Shown here: one piece after another, positions 50,299 to 62,819 of the stretch
Numbering within the stretch: position 1 is the stretch's first letter
Layout: each line of letters begins with the position of its first letter
NCBI GenBank assembly: GCA_029204225.1
Contig: CM055109.1
Location: 36,740,991 to 36,804,990 of the forward strand
DNA from: Diphasiastrum complanatum
Taxonomy: Eukaryota > Streptophyta > Lycopodiopsida > Lycopodiales > Lycopodiaceae
Length of the DNA stretch: 64,000 nucleotides
Reading direction: 5' to 3'
The notes under the pieces: generated by a model
Databases searched by the model: none
The model's input: the letters and a program-made list of their open reading frames with translations, nothing else
What the model was told of the DNA's origin: nothing
Program-made: the position numbers and the translations under genes

Positions 50299-50707
50299 AT
50301 AGGAGCCAACTGGATCTCTTGCAAGTGTATTAGATGTATGTAGTGCACACTGATATTGGACTGTTGCAATATAGAGGTAGAATTGCTAAGGACCTTGTTG
50401 ATTGTGGAATCTTCTTCTATGAATCTATGCAGTCTCCAAATTGAAAAAAATTTGAGAGACATGTTTCTATGGCCATAATACTTTTTAAAGTACACAAACC
50501 AAAACAAAATTGTTAAAATCATGGTCTCATGCACTCATATGTGATATTTCCAGTTTTGGTGATCTTTATTAGTACTTAAAAGGGTAACTTTGAATGCATG
50601 TATCTATTTCTATAGATCTCCAAATTTAAATTATTTTTAATAGGCATGTTTCTATAATCATATAGGATTTCTAAGAGTAGACAAGTAAAAATTGAATGTA
50701 AAATTCA

Positions 50708-51621
50708 CAACAACAAACAGCCAATCATGCACACCATGGTGTTCAACCAAGAAATCGGCATATAAGTTAGTTGAACGAGCATGAAGATCCTACTCTAATA
50801 CTGCAAATGAACTGAATCAAATCCTAAACTATACTACACTTGCATTATTCTACAAACAAGAAGCAAGAACTACTCTAGCTAGCATTTTGGAGAGCCCAAG
50901 AATCGGGAAGCACACATTTCTTGATTCTTGGACAACCAAGAACGTCAATGACATAGGCTGTCTTAGTATTTGCAAGATCTACACCACAATCTAGCCAAGA
51001 CAAACTACCTCAATTCTGAATCCTAAATTAATCCACAAACATAATAAAAGAAAACAAGAAAACTAGTCCTCCCTAGATCCACAAGCACACACAAAGAAGA
51101 TGGAGGGGCAAGGTCATTAAAGCATCACTCAAGAAACAAGAATGATCAAGGAGCTCAAGGATGCATCAAAAGTCATGGAGGATATTCTCATTTCAGCATG
51201 GAGTAGATACATTTACAAAAGCTCCTCTTCTACAAAGAGAGTCTCTTAAATAAGCAAGAGAGCTCCTTAGGTGGCATCCTAGTGGCATTTCCACATTTAC
51301 ACAAATTACAAGTGAAATTATGCTCTCCACTAGAGGTCACCATCAAAAGGTGGCTCACTCTAGTTTCTTTAAGAGGGTTATACTTGCATTTATCACATTA
51401 GCCTAGAAATACTAGTTCCTACATGGTCATTCCATCTTTCGGGATTCATCATGAGGCTTATACAGTTTCTACTTGATAGTATTAACTAGTATTCCTCGGC
51501 TCTCAGTCTTCGTTCATCTCATCTTCTCAGAGACCTCCTCGGTCTAAGATGAGAGGTACTCTTGGTTAGCTCTGGTTAGCTCTAGTCGAGTATCTTGGAG
51601 ATTCGTCAGAATCAACCAACA
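50708..51621 (-). repeat. Diverged LTR, related to the 41965-43121 solo LTR
   Basis: Reverse complement of the solo LTR family: it ends (plus strand) ...cgtcagaatcaaccaaca, corresponding to the TGTTGGTTGATTCTGACG start. Shared features include the aaataagcaagagagctcctta phrase. The far end is unclear: homology fades below about 50708, so it is truncated or rearranged. No TSD was found. Confidence 0.7.
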
Positions 51622-51942
51622 TCATCCCAACCCTAATGCGATGCAGGACCCACTACAGCCCATATTGGATAATATTGCTCTGTTGTTGGCATTTTCGATT
51701 GTTACTTAGAAAAGCGTAGATCCTCGTTCGCTTCCATAAAACCAAGTGCTTATTGTCGTCGAAAAATTGCCGCAATTTAATCAAAATGTCTTATTTCTGC
51801 AAATAGTTGCTATCTTCAAAATTGGAGAGCTCCCAGCAGCTTGACAAACTTGCATGAGTGCATTCCTCATGTCTACTTTTTTTTTTTTTTTTGCATCTGT
51901 CACTTGGCAGATTCTAACTTCTGGGAGGTCTGTATCCTCCAT

Positions 51943-53260
51943 TCAGCTTATGGGTGTTTCGGCAGTTCTTTTCTCAGGCGCAGTCTCAGTCTTGTTGGCA
52001 CTCTTTTTCTTGATGCGAAGAGAAGAATCTTTGATTGGTAGGTTGTGCTTGGAGGGTGGGTAATATTTGCAGTTCGTCGCCCTTGATTGTCTGAGCATAA
52101 ACTGATATTTGCCAGCTGCCTCTTGATGACTCGTGGGGATACTTTGATAGAAATTCGTTGATTTTCTCCTCCACGGACTTTGGTCTTCGAAAGGCCCAGC
52201 TGGTAGATATCGTGCGCGAACCTCTGGATGATGTGGCTTGGCTTTGGCTGGTAGTTGCGCCTTGGCCCTGGTCTTGCATCTCAGCAGCCATATCCGTCTA
52301 CCCTTGGTCCTGGCCTTCGGACTCTTGATCTTGTTGAAATCCCCCTGCTGCCTGTTGGCTCTGGGCTTGGCTTGTACTGGCATGTGCAGCATCAAAAGTA
52401 GGTGGCGGTGGAATTACCACGGAGGTGGCTGGGCCTTCATTTCCATGAATTTTTGGCAGGCCTTGAGGGCTTCTTGGCCTGGGCGAGCTCATGCGTTGCG
52501 CTTGTCCGATATTTGTTGAACTCTACCTGGTAGCTGTTTAAGGTTTGGCTATAAACCTGCACCTGACACCGTAGAAGATTCATTTTTGATTGAGAAAGCT
52601 GCCTTGAGTCCGATGCAGGTTGAGCTAACCAGACGAGCTTTTCTTCTTGTAGGGCTTTGACCTCCATCCCCAGGCGCGTATTCTCTGCTTCGAAAAGGTT
52701 TAGTTGCGTCTGGATGGGATCAAGTCGTTGGGCTGCTTCAGATTGAAGCTCCCACACCTTCGTGGATGCCTCAGTCAGCGCTTTGGAGAGTCTTTGGATA
52801 TAGTTGTTGAAGCCCTCCTCCTTCTGCTGCAGCTTGGCAAGCTCCTGGTGCCCTGCTTGTTCGTGTTGTTGAGCCAAAATCAGCTCTTGCTATAGCTTGG
52901 TGAGGTCTACTCGCAACTGTGTGTTACTCGTCGCCATATGTAGTACCCTGCTTTCCAGACTGGCTTTCGTCGCTACCGCATCCAGGATGTATTTCCCCAG
53001 AGTTTGGTACGTCGTCGTTAGATCTGTGAGAGCAGCCGATACACTAGCACTGGCAGGGGCTTGTGTTGTATCGGCCCTGACGACTTGTGGAGTACCGTCG
53101 TCATTGTCTTCTATTAGGTTCTCAATGGACCTGATGCCATCTGGGGCGGTAGGATCAGCCCAATCTGACGATGGTACAAACACTGTTTGGACAAATGCGT
53201 CATCAGGCAATGGTTGGTTGCCCTCGGCAACCTTTGTTGGCAAAGCGAGTGGGGTTTGAG
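51943..53260 (-). pseudogene. Coiled-coil protein, unidentified, broken
   Basis: Minus strand: frame 52890-53243, a single TAG, then 52437-52877 in the same frame (long Gln/Glu/Leu-rich coiled coil, e.g. QELAKLQQKEEGFNNYIQRL). After a frameshift come 52298-52492 (Pro/Gln-rich), one more stop, and 51986-52291 (Ser/Gln-rich to basic). About 420 codons in all. No ATG is found near the 5' end; a possible acceptor (tttccacag, about 53265) precedes TVASQTPLALP, so a first exon may exist upstream. It could be a Gag-like protein of an LTR element or a host gene remnant. No zinc knuckle was seen. Confidence 0.5.
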
Positions 53261-53477
53261 AAGCAACTGTGGAAACAGGGGTGAGTGTGAAAGCGATAGA
53301 AAACTATGTATAACGAGTGTTGGATGACAAGAAGTGTAGTTCAGAGCGCAGATCGGTGTTCAGTATGATCAGATGATAGCTGGTTGAAAGTTTGGTCGCA
53401 AACGAAGAACTTGGTAATTTCAGTGTAAATTTCGGCAGAGCTTCGCTAGCAAAGGTGAAAATGACTCAAATTTAGCC

Positions 53478-53485
53478 CTTATATA
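53478..53485 (-). promoter_or_regulatory. TATA box upstream of the coiled-coil ORF
   Basis: Minus strand CTATATAAGG, 220-240 bp before the first open codons, in a region with no competing ORF. The spacing suits a pol II promoter (host or LTR). Confidence 0.5.
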
Positions 53486-54179
53486 GCGGAATTTAGAGTG
53501 CGTATTAGGTGAAATCCACTTTCCCTTGTTCAGTTCCACCCAAATTTTGGCAGACACCTTCTTCACAAAATTCGAAGACCACAGGGAAGTCTGCAAGAGT
53601 TCAGGAGGTGATTTGACTGCTATGCGAAGGTTCTGCGAGGGTTCAACTCTCGTAGGAAGTGATCTCTCGCACAACTTGTTCCTGTGATTGGATTTTCAAG
53701 ATCAGACCATGTAGGCAGGCTAATGTCACTGCTCTGATTCCATTTAGGCACGTTGTGAGGGTTGGTAAGCTGATCTTGAGGCTATACGAGGGTTCCGAAA
53801 ATTCAACTTCTGGTAACTCTCGCATACACTAAAATGATGATTCCTCCATAAAAAACTCTCGCAGAGATTTTCATGGATGCATCTGAGTCAGATCTGGTGA
53901 CTATCCAAGTTTCAAGAGCTATCTCCCAGGGGATCTCAAAAAATCATTAAAAAAGTTCTCTTTCAGAGTGTTTTTAGATGAGATCTCAAGATGTTTTGAT
54001 TTTTAACTTTTGTAAACTGGTAATCAGCTTCATCCATGCTTGATCTGACAAGGCCATATCTCTCTCTTTCAGATCTTCTTATGCAATTGGAAATCATGTC
54101 ACGCTTTGCGACAACCCTTCTTTGCTACTAGTGTGTAAACTGCCATCAATTTGGTCTCACAAAACTTTTGCAACACCTC

Positions 54180-54540
54180 ATGACGAAGATTTGTTCATAT
54201 AGTCTATTGCCACGATAATATATCGTGCCTGAGTACCATGTGTTGCGGGATGTATAGGACCAACATAGTCAAGTCCCCACTTCTCAAATGGTACTTGTGC
54301 TAAAATTGGATGTAATGGTTCATAATGTTGTTTAGTACGTCAACGATCATGTTAACAAACATCACAAGATTGAATAAACTTTTCAGTATCCTTATGAATT
54401 AAAGGCCACCAACAACATGATTTCAATATCTTGTGAACTATAATGTCATCTACAAAAAGTCCTCCTCCCATTCCATCATGTGGTAACATGATTAAATCGG
54501 GTACTTCATGCGACAATATACATCGTCACAGAATATCATT
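54180..54540 (-). pseudogene. Gypsy integrase zinc/core remnant
   Basis: Minus-strand reading gives LIMLPHDGMGGGLFVDDIIV, KSCCWWPLIHKDTEKFIQSC and HYEPLHPILAQVPFEKWGLD, then YVGPIHPATHGTQARYIIVA: integrase zinc domain and start of the catalytic core. One stop (replacing Gln after CDVC). No flanking LTR identified. Confidence 0.8.
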
Positions 54541-54782
54541 AGATCATCTCCGATACAACTAGCCTACGATTCAACTTTTCTCCAAAAATATCAGATCTCG
54601 AAAAAGAACCTTCGCTTGAACCTTCGCCAACTTTAATAATTATTTCTTTATATTATTTTTAGTCATTAGTGAATCAGACAAGAGTTAGTGAAGGCTTTTT
54701 GAGCTTATGACCTTTTTGAAGAAAAACTGCAGTTTTTCAACAAAAATATTAGTATCTCTCTTCCAACCTTCGCCCACCTACT

Positions 54783-55519
54783 TGTCAGAAATGGTGAACT
54801 CCTGCAACTTTGTTGCAACACGAACACAAAGCGAAGGTCAAACATAAAACAATTCGTGAAAGTTAACGTGCCTTGACTCGAAGCACGAATGATTCACGAA
54901 TCATTCGCGGATCGTAAACATGCCTCCAAGACCGCAAAAACCGCAAAGTGACGCAAAACGAAAAGACACAAAAAGAAACGAAAGAAACGAAGGGGAATCT
55001 TTCGCGCTGCCAACTGGTAACTCAACGAGCTTGGAGTCGTAGACTTCACGCCCAGCTGAAACAGGTAGCAACGACGAAGAGTAACTGATTAGTTGATTAG
55101 CGTTAAGTACTCTTGTAATTCTATGTTTAGCTATCTTGTAAACTCCACACAGTGGAGATATAAACTACATTTCTAGACCAAAACATAGTGAGATATAGAG
55201 AATAGAGCAGAAAACGAAAAAGAAATAAAACGAAAGAGTTGTGCATGAAAGTCTGCCAACGACCAAAACACAACGAAAGAGCATAGCGTCAGGCCGCCAA
55301 CGAGCGAGACACTGACCATCTCGCTCTAAAAATTAAACTGATAATATAGTTGCTCTATTTTCGTGCATCTCCTTGTCATCAGATGTCTTGATTGCTAGAA
55401 TGGAATTTGTTCTGTGATGTGTAGTCGCGTGTCTAGGTTCTTGTGAAGCTTCCACACAAAAAAAAAATTCAAAAGAAACAAAATTGTTCGCGACAACGAA
55501 ACGAAACAGTTTCGCGACA
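54783..55519 (+). repeat. 5' LTR of copia A
   Basis: 737 bp, TGTCAGAAATGG...TTCGCGACA. Rich in cgaa/cgca words (acgaaagaaacgaa). The first about 190 bp are repeated at 58153. Confidence 0.9.
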
Positions 55520-55533
55520 TGGTATCAGAGTTC
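55520..55533 (+). other. PBS of copia A
   Basis: TGGTATCAGAGTTC abuts the LTR end; initiator-Met type. Confidence 0.85.
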
Positions 55534-55584
55534 ACAGGTTATCACTACTGATATCTAAGCAATGATTTTTCTAGACAACACAAT

Positions 55585-58140
55585 ATGGCTACAACAATCC
55601 AGACAAGAGTAGCAATCAGTCTTGATGGCACAAATTACAGAATTTGGAAATTCAAGATCAAAATACTTCTGAAGGGCAAAGGCATCTGGTCGGTGACCGA
55701 ACTCTCTAAGGTGCAGCCTCTAGAGGGAGACCCAAAGAGATCTGAATGGATTAGAAAGGATGAGCGTGCAATGGCTATCATCGTTTCATCCATAAACGAA
55801 TATCTACTCATGCTGATTGAAGACTGCGAAAGCAGTCATGCAGCATGGAAGAGATTAAAACACAAGTATGAAGTGAGGACTGCAGCTTCAGTCATGCACC
55901 TTCACAATCAGTTGCAATCCATACGATGGGATGGCAACCAGTTAGATCAGCACGTTGAGAAGATCAGAACGATCTTCGCTCAACTCGCTGCATCAGGATA
56001 GGAGCACCAGGTCCCAGCACCATAGTAGCTGATGTACTTCATGAAATCTCTACCGACGCCCTATCAACCTTTGAGAATGCTCATACTGAGTCTACCAGAT
56101 ATGACATTCGACAAAGCAGTCAGTCTTGTCGCTGCTGAGAGACTAATTAGGGACGAAGGAGAGGGAAGCAGTGATCAAGAGAAGGCCCTCTTCACGAAAG
56201 GAAAGAAGAAAAACAATAACAAGCCAAAATTTGAGAAGACGAAGTCCTCGAATCAACAATCTTCTTCTTGTGATCACCACAAACCAGGCCATACAGGCAA
56301 CAAATGTTGGTTCAATCCAGCAATACCTTGCATGCACTTCAAGAAGAAGGGACACTCTGCATACGACTGTAGATTCAACCCAAAAAGAAAGAACAAAGCT
56401 GAGAAAGCTAATGTTGCATAGTCATCCAAGGATGCAGACAGAGGCGATGAAGCCTTCACGATACTTGATGAAGCTTCAACGAGCTACACTGAACAAGACG
56501 ATGTAGTCATTAATTCAGGAGCAACATCACACATCACCTACAACAAGAAGATCTTGATCGACTTCAGAGAGCTCAAAAATAACAGAGCAGTGATTCTAGG
56601 TGAAGGGAGCAGACACGATGTCAAAGGCATTGGCACTCTACAACTGTGAACACTGTCAGGGCAAGCAGAGCTGCCAGGAGCACTCTATGTGCCTTCACTC
56701 AGAAAAGATCTGCTATCAGTTTCCAACATGGCAGACCTTGGTATTCGAGTTTTGTTCGATGGCAACACATGCCACATGATCGAGAAAACGACAAACAAGT
56801 TGCTAACGATTGGATGCAGAGAAGGAAACCTCTACCAGGCCAAGATAATCAGCAACTCTAATAGCATATTAAATGCATCAGAAAATGAAGATGAGCTCTG
56901 ACATAGGAGAATGTATCATCTGAACATGCGGAGCTTGTATGACATGTGCAAGAAAGACATAGTTACGGGTCTCAAAATATCAAGGCCCGAAACTGAGTTT
57001 TGCGAAGCCTGTCAAAAAGACAAACAACATCGGAATCCATTCACACATGAGGGAAAAAGAGCCAAGGAAGTTCTTGAGCTCGTCCACTCTGATGTATGTG
57101 GACCGATGAAGATGGATTCGCTCTCAGGTTCGAGGTATTTTCTGACGTTCATAGATGATTACAGTTGGTTGACCACGATCTACTACCTAAAGAAGAAATA
57201 TGAAGTGTTTGATTCCTTCAAGAAGTTCGTGGCATTTGCAGAGCGACACACCTCAAAGAAGATACAGATCCTTAGATCTGACAATGGACGTGAATACAAA
57301 AGCTCAGAATTTTCATAGTCAAAATATGCCAGAAAGGTGCTCAAGCAGTATCACATGATGGACTACAAAGAAAAGTCCACACCAATGATAGATGGAACCA
57401 AGCTCACGAAGCAGGATTGCCCAAAAATGGAAGAGGATGAACAGAAGATAGCAAGTATATCCTACCAAAACTTAATCGGTAGTCTGATGTACCTCACAAT
57501 TTGTACCAGACCCGATCTAGCTTTCTCTGTTTACGGCTTGAGCCAATTCTCTTCCAATCCTGGCATGGCACATTGACAAATGGCAAAACAAATCCTACAA
57601 TATTTGAAGGGTACCCAGAATATGGGATTAACCTACAGAGCTGAAAACGAAGGAAAAGGATTCGAGCTGCACCACTACAATGATGCAAGCTGGGCGAGCT
57701 GCAAAGATGACAACAAGTCCATAACTGGAGGATGTACCATAGCGTGTGGAGGTGCAATCAGCTGGATATGCAAAAAGCAAACCTTGGTAGCTCAATCTTC
57801 TTGCGAAGCTGAATACATCACAGCTTCAAAGGTGGCGAACGAGGTAGTGTGGCTGCAGATGATGCTGGAAGCAATCGGGATACCACAAGAAGGGCCATGC
57901 ACGATGATGATGGACTCTCAGAGTGCCATTTATTTGTTCCAAGATCCTGTCTTCCATTCAAAGACAAAACACATACCTCTGAAGTACCATCACATTCGAA
58001 TTTAATCTCAAAAGGAGAGCTCTAGATCCAATACATAAAATTAGAAGACATGATTGCAGATCTGCTCACGAAGCTGCTCGACAAGCCACTCTTTGCCAAG
58101 CAAAGAAAGACAATTGGATTAAACGTGCAAAGTTGCAAGG
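55585..58140 (+). pseudogene. Copia A gag-pol, broken
   Basis: Gag from ATG 55585 (AISLDGTNYRIWKFKIKILL; UBN2 region), stopped at 55999-56001 and continued at 56032 with a Cys/His-rich end whose zinc knuckles are degenerate (CMHFKKKGHSAYDC has Phe for the second Cys). Protease reads VINSGATSHI, Asn for the catalytic Asp. Pre-integrase YHLNMRSLYDMCKKDI, zinc CEAC, integrase HSDVCGPMKMDS and SDNGREYKSSEF; at about 57318 the frame stops and jumps to the RT C-terminus (HMMDYKEKSTPM, LIGSLMYLT), then RNase H (NDASWASCKDDNKSITGG, SSCEAEY) with a stop after GMAH and another at 58003. At least four stops plus the internal deletion. Confidence 0.9.
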
Positions 58141-58152
58141 TTCAAGAGGGAG
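58141..58152 (+). other. Polypurine tract of copia A
   Basis: ttcaagagggag immediately before the 3' LTR start. Confidence 0.8.
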
Positions 58153-58344
58153 TGTCAGAAATGGTGAACTCCTGCAACTTTGCCGCAACACGAACATGAG
58201 CGAAGGTTGAACGGAGAACAATTCGCAAAAGTCAACGTGCCTTGACTCAAAGCACGAACGATTTGTGAATCATTCGTGGATCGTAAACGTGCCTCTAGGA
58301 CCACAAAAACCACAAAGCGACGCAAAACGAAAAGACACGAAAGG
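58153..58344 (+). repeat. 3' LTR of copia A, truncated
   Basis: First about 190 bp of the LTR (TGTCAGAAATGGTGAACTCC...), with several substitutions against the 5' copy, then an abrupt change to the protease region of another copia. Confidence 0.85.
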
Positions 58345-59600
58345 ACAGATCATCTCATCAATGAATACCGAACTTTAAAGTACAAAAATTGAGAAGAAGA
58401 AGCAGTTCCAACAACAAGCCAATACTGTTACAAACAGTCACTCGATCCAGCAACAAGAGGAAGATGAAGTTTCCTTTATGACCAAGGTTGGAGAACATCA
58501 GGATATTGACTCCTGGTACTTGGACTCTGGAGCAACTCAACAAATGACTCACCATCGAGACTGGTTCCAATGCTACAAGCCATTCACCCATTCAAGACTT
58601 GTGCAACTTGGAGACAACTCATCTCATTCTATCGAAGGCGAAGGAACAGTCAAAGTTTAGTTCCAGATAGGTGATGTAAAGTTGTTGTCCAACATTCTTC
58701 ATGTTCCTAACCTTACCAAGAACCTGCTTTCGATAAGCAAAATCATTGATTCTGGTCAAAGGGTTGAATTCGATACAGAGGGCACCATACTCGATAAGTC
58801 TAGAAAAGTTTTAGCTTTCGGTAGATGATGTGGCTATCTTTACAAGCTTAGTCACTGCGTTTTGACAAATAGCCAAGCTCTTCATACGTCCACTTCTGAA
58901 TCGACTGATATGCTTTGGCATTTCTTTCAGATTAGGCCATCTAAACTTCACCAGTACTCAGCAAATGTCGACTTAGAATCTAGTGCAAGATCTTCCTTCT
59001 GTCAACAAGCCAACTTCTCCATGTAAAAGCTATATTATCAGCAAGCATGCTAGAAGTCCTTTTATTTTTTATTTAGTTCATACTTCCAAAGGTTTGCTTG
59101 ATCTTGTACATAGCGACATTTGTGGCTTTATGCAGACTGCTTCCACATGGGGAGCCCTCTATTTCCTAACATTCATTGACGACTTCTCTCGAAGGACTGC
59201 TACTTATTGTCTGAAGAACAAATTTAAAGCTTTCAAGTTCTTCAAGCAGTTCAAGGCGTTTGCTGAAAATCAGACCTAGAGAAAAATCAAGGCTCTACGT
59301 ACTGATGGAAGAGGAGAATTCATCTCCACCGAATTCAAGGACTTCTGTAAGGTCAATGGAATACATCAGCAATACCACAGCCAGCTACTCACCTCAGTCT
59401 CATGGCATATCTGAGAGAAAGAATTGGACACACATCGAAAGTGCCAAGAGACAGATGGCCTTGCTGGTAGCTGTTGCACTTCCGATCTACAACCGTTCGT
59501 TGTTCTACTTTCGTTGCTATCCCACTGAACTACAACAAAACAAGGACAAATTCATGCCTTTTTGTCGTGAATTCAGATATGAACATTGCTATGAGGACTG
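58345..59600 (+). pseudogene. Copia B protease-integrase fragment
   Basis: SWYLDSGATQQMTHHRDWF keeps the DSG protease site (about 58510). Then NILHVPNLTKNLLSISKI, LVHSDICGF, YFLTFIDDFSRRTATY (integrase), a stop at about 59277, ALRTDGRGEFISTEFKDFC, and a spoiled GISERKN catalytic-Glu region. It decays after about 59500. No Gag, RT or LTR of its own was seen. Confidence 0.85.
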
Positions 59601-59699
59601 TAACTACTCCATTGAATATGATTGCCATCAAACCAAGACCAACAGTTCAGCCAGTCCCACAAAGCCAATGAGCTAGCTACTCTGGTTATGGTTGTTACA

Positions 59700-60182
59700 A
59701 AAGCTTAAAAGTAAAAAGAAGTTGCTCCTGATCCACAACCTTTTCATCAATTAATGATCAATCTTCCATATTGGGAGTATATCCAAATCTACACTGAGAA
59801 AAATAAATATCATAACATGTATCAGTGGATCAAGGACCTCAAGAGGAAGAAGCAATGAGAATGTTTGAGTAGTTGCTGAGAATCTTCCTTTGCTTGTACC
59901 AACGGAATTCCCTAATCCTATGCAAAGAACTCATCAATGAACAGATATTAATACTCAATTACATCACTGCAAAGAACCATTTAAGATGATATAACCAGAG
60001 GTTTCACAAACTGAGTTGATTGTGAACATTTTTTTTAGTAAGATGGATATCACTCTAGGAGAGTTCTTATGCATGATTCAAAAAAGTCAAATGCAATACT
60101 TAACATAGGGGCCGCATGAGAAAGTGAACAACGAAATATCACTCTGCCAATACATTATAAGCATTTTGATCAAGAGACAGTT
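59700..60182. other. Decayed sequence, probably gypsy gag/protease side
   Basis: Stop-ridden plus-strand reading just before the protease-like region includes DSKKSNAILNIGAA near 60080. No reliable domain. Confidence 0.35.
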
Positions 60183-61327
60183 ATGACATATGGCAGGTCT
60201 GGAGTCAATTTGATTTCTACCAAATTGTGCACCAAGTGGGGTATTATGAAATTGAAGCCTGCAACTTTTGCAATTAAGTTGGTAGATCAATCAATTGTCA
60301 AGCATAAAGGAATGGTGGAAGATATACCCGTCAACATTACTGGTGTGCAATTTGTCATTACTTTTGTAGTAATGGACTTACCAAAAACACCATTTGCCTA
60401 CTGTGTTTTATTGAGACATCCTTGGTTATGAGTTGCGCAAGTAATTCATAACTGAGGCATGAGCAAAATTACTTTCAAGAATTGCGAACAAGCCGTCAAA
60501 GTTGATCCACTCACTTGGATGATCAAGCCAACCATTCAAAAAGGAGATGGTGATTTATCCAGAACGGATCATATTATTGATCTAGCAAAGAAGGCATTGG
60601 ATATCCATTATGATTCTCAAACTGATAATATCAACTGGAACCAAGCATTAACAACTATTGATTGTACAGCTGGTTATATGTGTCGACATGATGATAGATC
60701 AGAAATAAGCATCATTCTAATGAATGACTGTACTCTTAATACTACCATTACATTATCTATCAATATGATGAACGTAGCTTGGATTTCAGCTATTTCAATT
60801 CTAGATCCAATTGAAGATGAACTGATTCCAGTCAGCCATGCTTTATCCTATAATGAGAATGCAGAACTTACTGACGAACAAATCTTACGACATATGGATC
60901 CTACTAGATTTGGTGTTCGGAACATTCCAGATGAACCGCCGACGAAATCACCAAAAGTAGTCATATTGAAGGATTGGAAGCCAACAAGAACTATGAATAA
61001 TAAAGCAAGCAAAGCAGCACCATAGTAAGATTCTGAAATGGGAAAAATCCACTAAATGAGACAATTATGACAGTTGATCCAAAGATCCATGAGCATGTTG
61101 TTGTGCCACCTTTGGACAAAGGTAAAAGAAAGATCGATCTTGATCTTGATGCTTCAAGTCAGATCTCTTATAAGTCACAATCACCATTGGCTAAGAAATC
61201 CACAAGCAAAGCAAAGGTTAATCCCTTTGAACAAAAGAAAGTCGGTGTAGTACAACATGATCTGCTGGAGCACTTCAAGATATATACTTTGGATGATGTG
61301 GTCATTATGCTGCCAAAAGCTCACTAA
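60183..61327 (+). pseudogene. Gypsy protease and Pol linker remnant
   Basis: Frame 60183-60431: YGRSGVNLISTKLC matches the retropepsin site region of Ty3/gypsy (D-S/T-G changed to GRSG), followed by KPATFAIKLVDQSI, DIPVNITGVQFVITFVVMDL and LLRHPWL. Frames 60459-61025 (188 codons) and 61067-61327 are the usual poorly conserved linker before RT (SKITFKNCEQAVKVDPLTW). A stop separates the first two frames and no RT follows. LTRs not found. Confidence 0.75.
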
Positions 61328-61754
61328 GCACATGAAGAAGAAGTTCTAGAAATGCAAGAAGTCTATGCAACCTATGAATCTAGCTGAACCAAGTGAAGAT
61401 GAGAAGATAGTCCAAGTTGGAGCACAACATTCAACAAATCAATTTGATGCTTTGAAAAGGTTGTTGGTCAAGTTACCTTAACAACAAATACTTAACACAC
61501 TTTTAAAGCAAGTCTCACATGACATCAATCCTTCATTACACAGCTTCCAGTGGAAAAGCAAAAAGAGCACAAAAAATTGGAGACAATGGAGGATCCTTCT
61601 ATTATGATTTTTGCATATTAACAATAAAAATGTTTTTCACACAAAAATATCTCCCCCTTATAGCAAGAGAGAAGTATTGTGATTCTTAATTCAACTCTCT
61701 TGGCCAATCATTTTATTCACTTGGATCAACTAGCAATGTGCTTCTAACTCAACT

Positions 61755-61780
61755 GACAAGTCGGGAAAACCCGGCTTGTC
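61755..61780. repeat. Hairpin (inverted repeat)
   Basis: gacaagtcggg and cccggcttgtc form an 11-bp stem with one mismatch and a 4-base loop. It is followed by an acatgtcgac palindromic stretch. Confidence 0.6.
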
Positions 61781-61784
61781 CGAC

Positions 61785-62430
61785 ATGTCGACTTATCGAC
61801 TACCCATCCTAACTGGCCACGACAGCGACTCGCTCAACTTTCGAATAGCCGATGCCTCCTCACGCTCACTTCATGTACTGAGCAAACGACTTGGACAATG
61901 ACAGTAGCAGCCACGATCTCCTACAAACGGCACATCGGCTCCATGAATCTTCTTTGTACATACATCTACACAAATGTAAATTGTATATAGTTGATCATTG
62001 TAATCAATTTATCAAGCAATGCAAGAAAGTGTATTAGAGACAGACATTGTAGATGCTTTCATGCATCGATTCTTTCTTTAGAATGATTGTCAGTAATAAG
62101 CTCATAGCTTTTACAGAGCGGAGTTAGCTTCTTGAGCACGCGGTTTCGCCCGTTATTGTCAGAAGAATTGCATCCTCCTCAGGCATCCTCAAGCTCTGTA
62201 TTCAGACAGAAATCAGAAGTTTAGTGTGCTCATAGCATCAAAACTTACGTGTATTTCTATACACTAATATGAATCAATCATTGTCTTTTATTGCATTCAG
62301 AGTTCTTGTCAGGATTGTGTGCTTTGCTACTACGTCTTCTTGTTTGACATTCTTATTGCTTTGTTTGATTGTATGCTCTTTTGCTTCCGCACACTGTCCT
62401 ATCTATTAAAGGACAAAAATTAGTGTTTCA
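61785..62430. other. LTR-like non-coding sequence (uncertain)
   Basis: The phrase ttgtatatagttgatcattg followed by long T/C-rich sequence resembles plant copia LTR promoter/R regions. No partner copy is in the window, so this is only a suggestion. Confidence 0.25.
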
Positions 62431-62819
62431 GTGCAAATTGCATTTCGTGCTAAGAAAACTATTGTCGAGATCTCATATCCAAGATGGAAGTCATCCACGA
62501 CTAAGAAAGAAACTATAGGATTTGAACATGTCCATTTAAAAAGCTATTGGATAAATAGAGACTTGCGTTGGCGAAATGATTCGCTTAGTACTCATCAATG
62601 TAAGTTAATGGGGTTGTGTGATAATTGCAATCAAACAACTGCTAATAGAGTAGTTGCAATGGAGTAACTAACTTGTTACTATCAAAATTACACGAAAAAG
62701 TCAAATCTTGAGCTTCTATACACCTATACACACAACATGCATTCTTAAAACATCTATAGTGTTATGTACGTAAACATGTCATAACAACATGCTCGAGTTT
62801 CAACTTGTATCATAACAAC

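Larger units (their letters stand above)
54783..58344 (+). mobile_element. Copia element (family A), internally deleted
   Basis: 5' LTR 54783-55519, PBS, gag, protease, integrase N-half, RT C-end, RNase H, polypurine tract, truncated 3' LTR. Integrase C-terminus and most of RT are missing. LTRs begin TGTCAGAAATGG. Unrelated in sequence to the three minus-strand copia copies. Confidence 0.9.
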
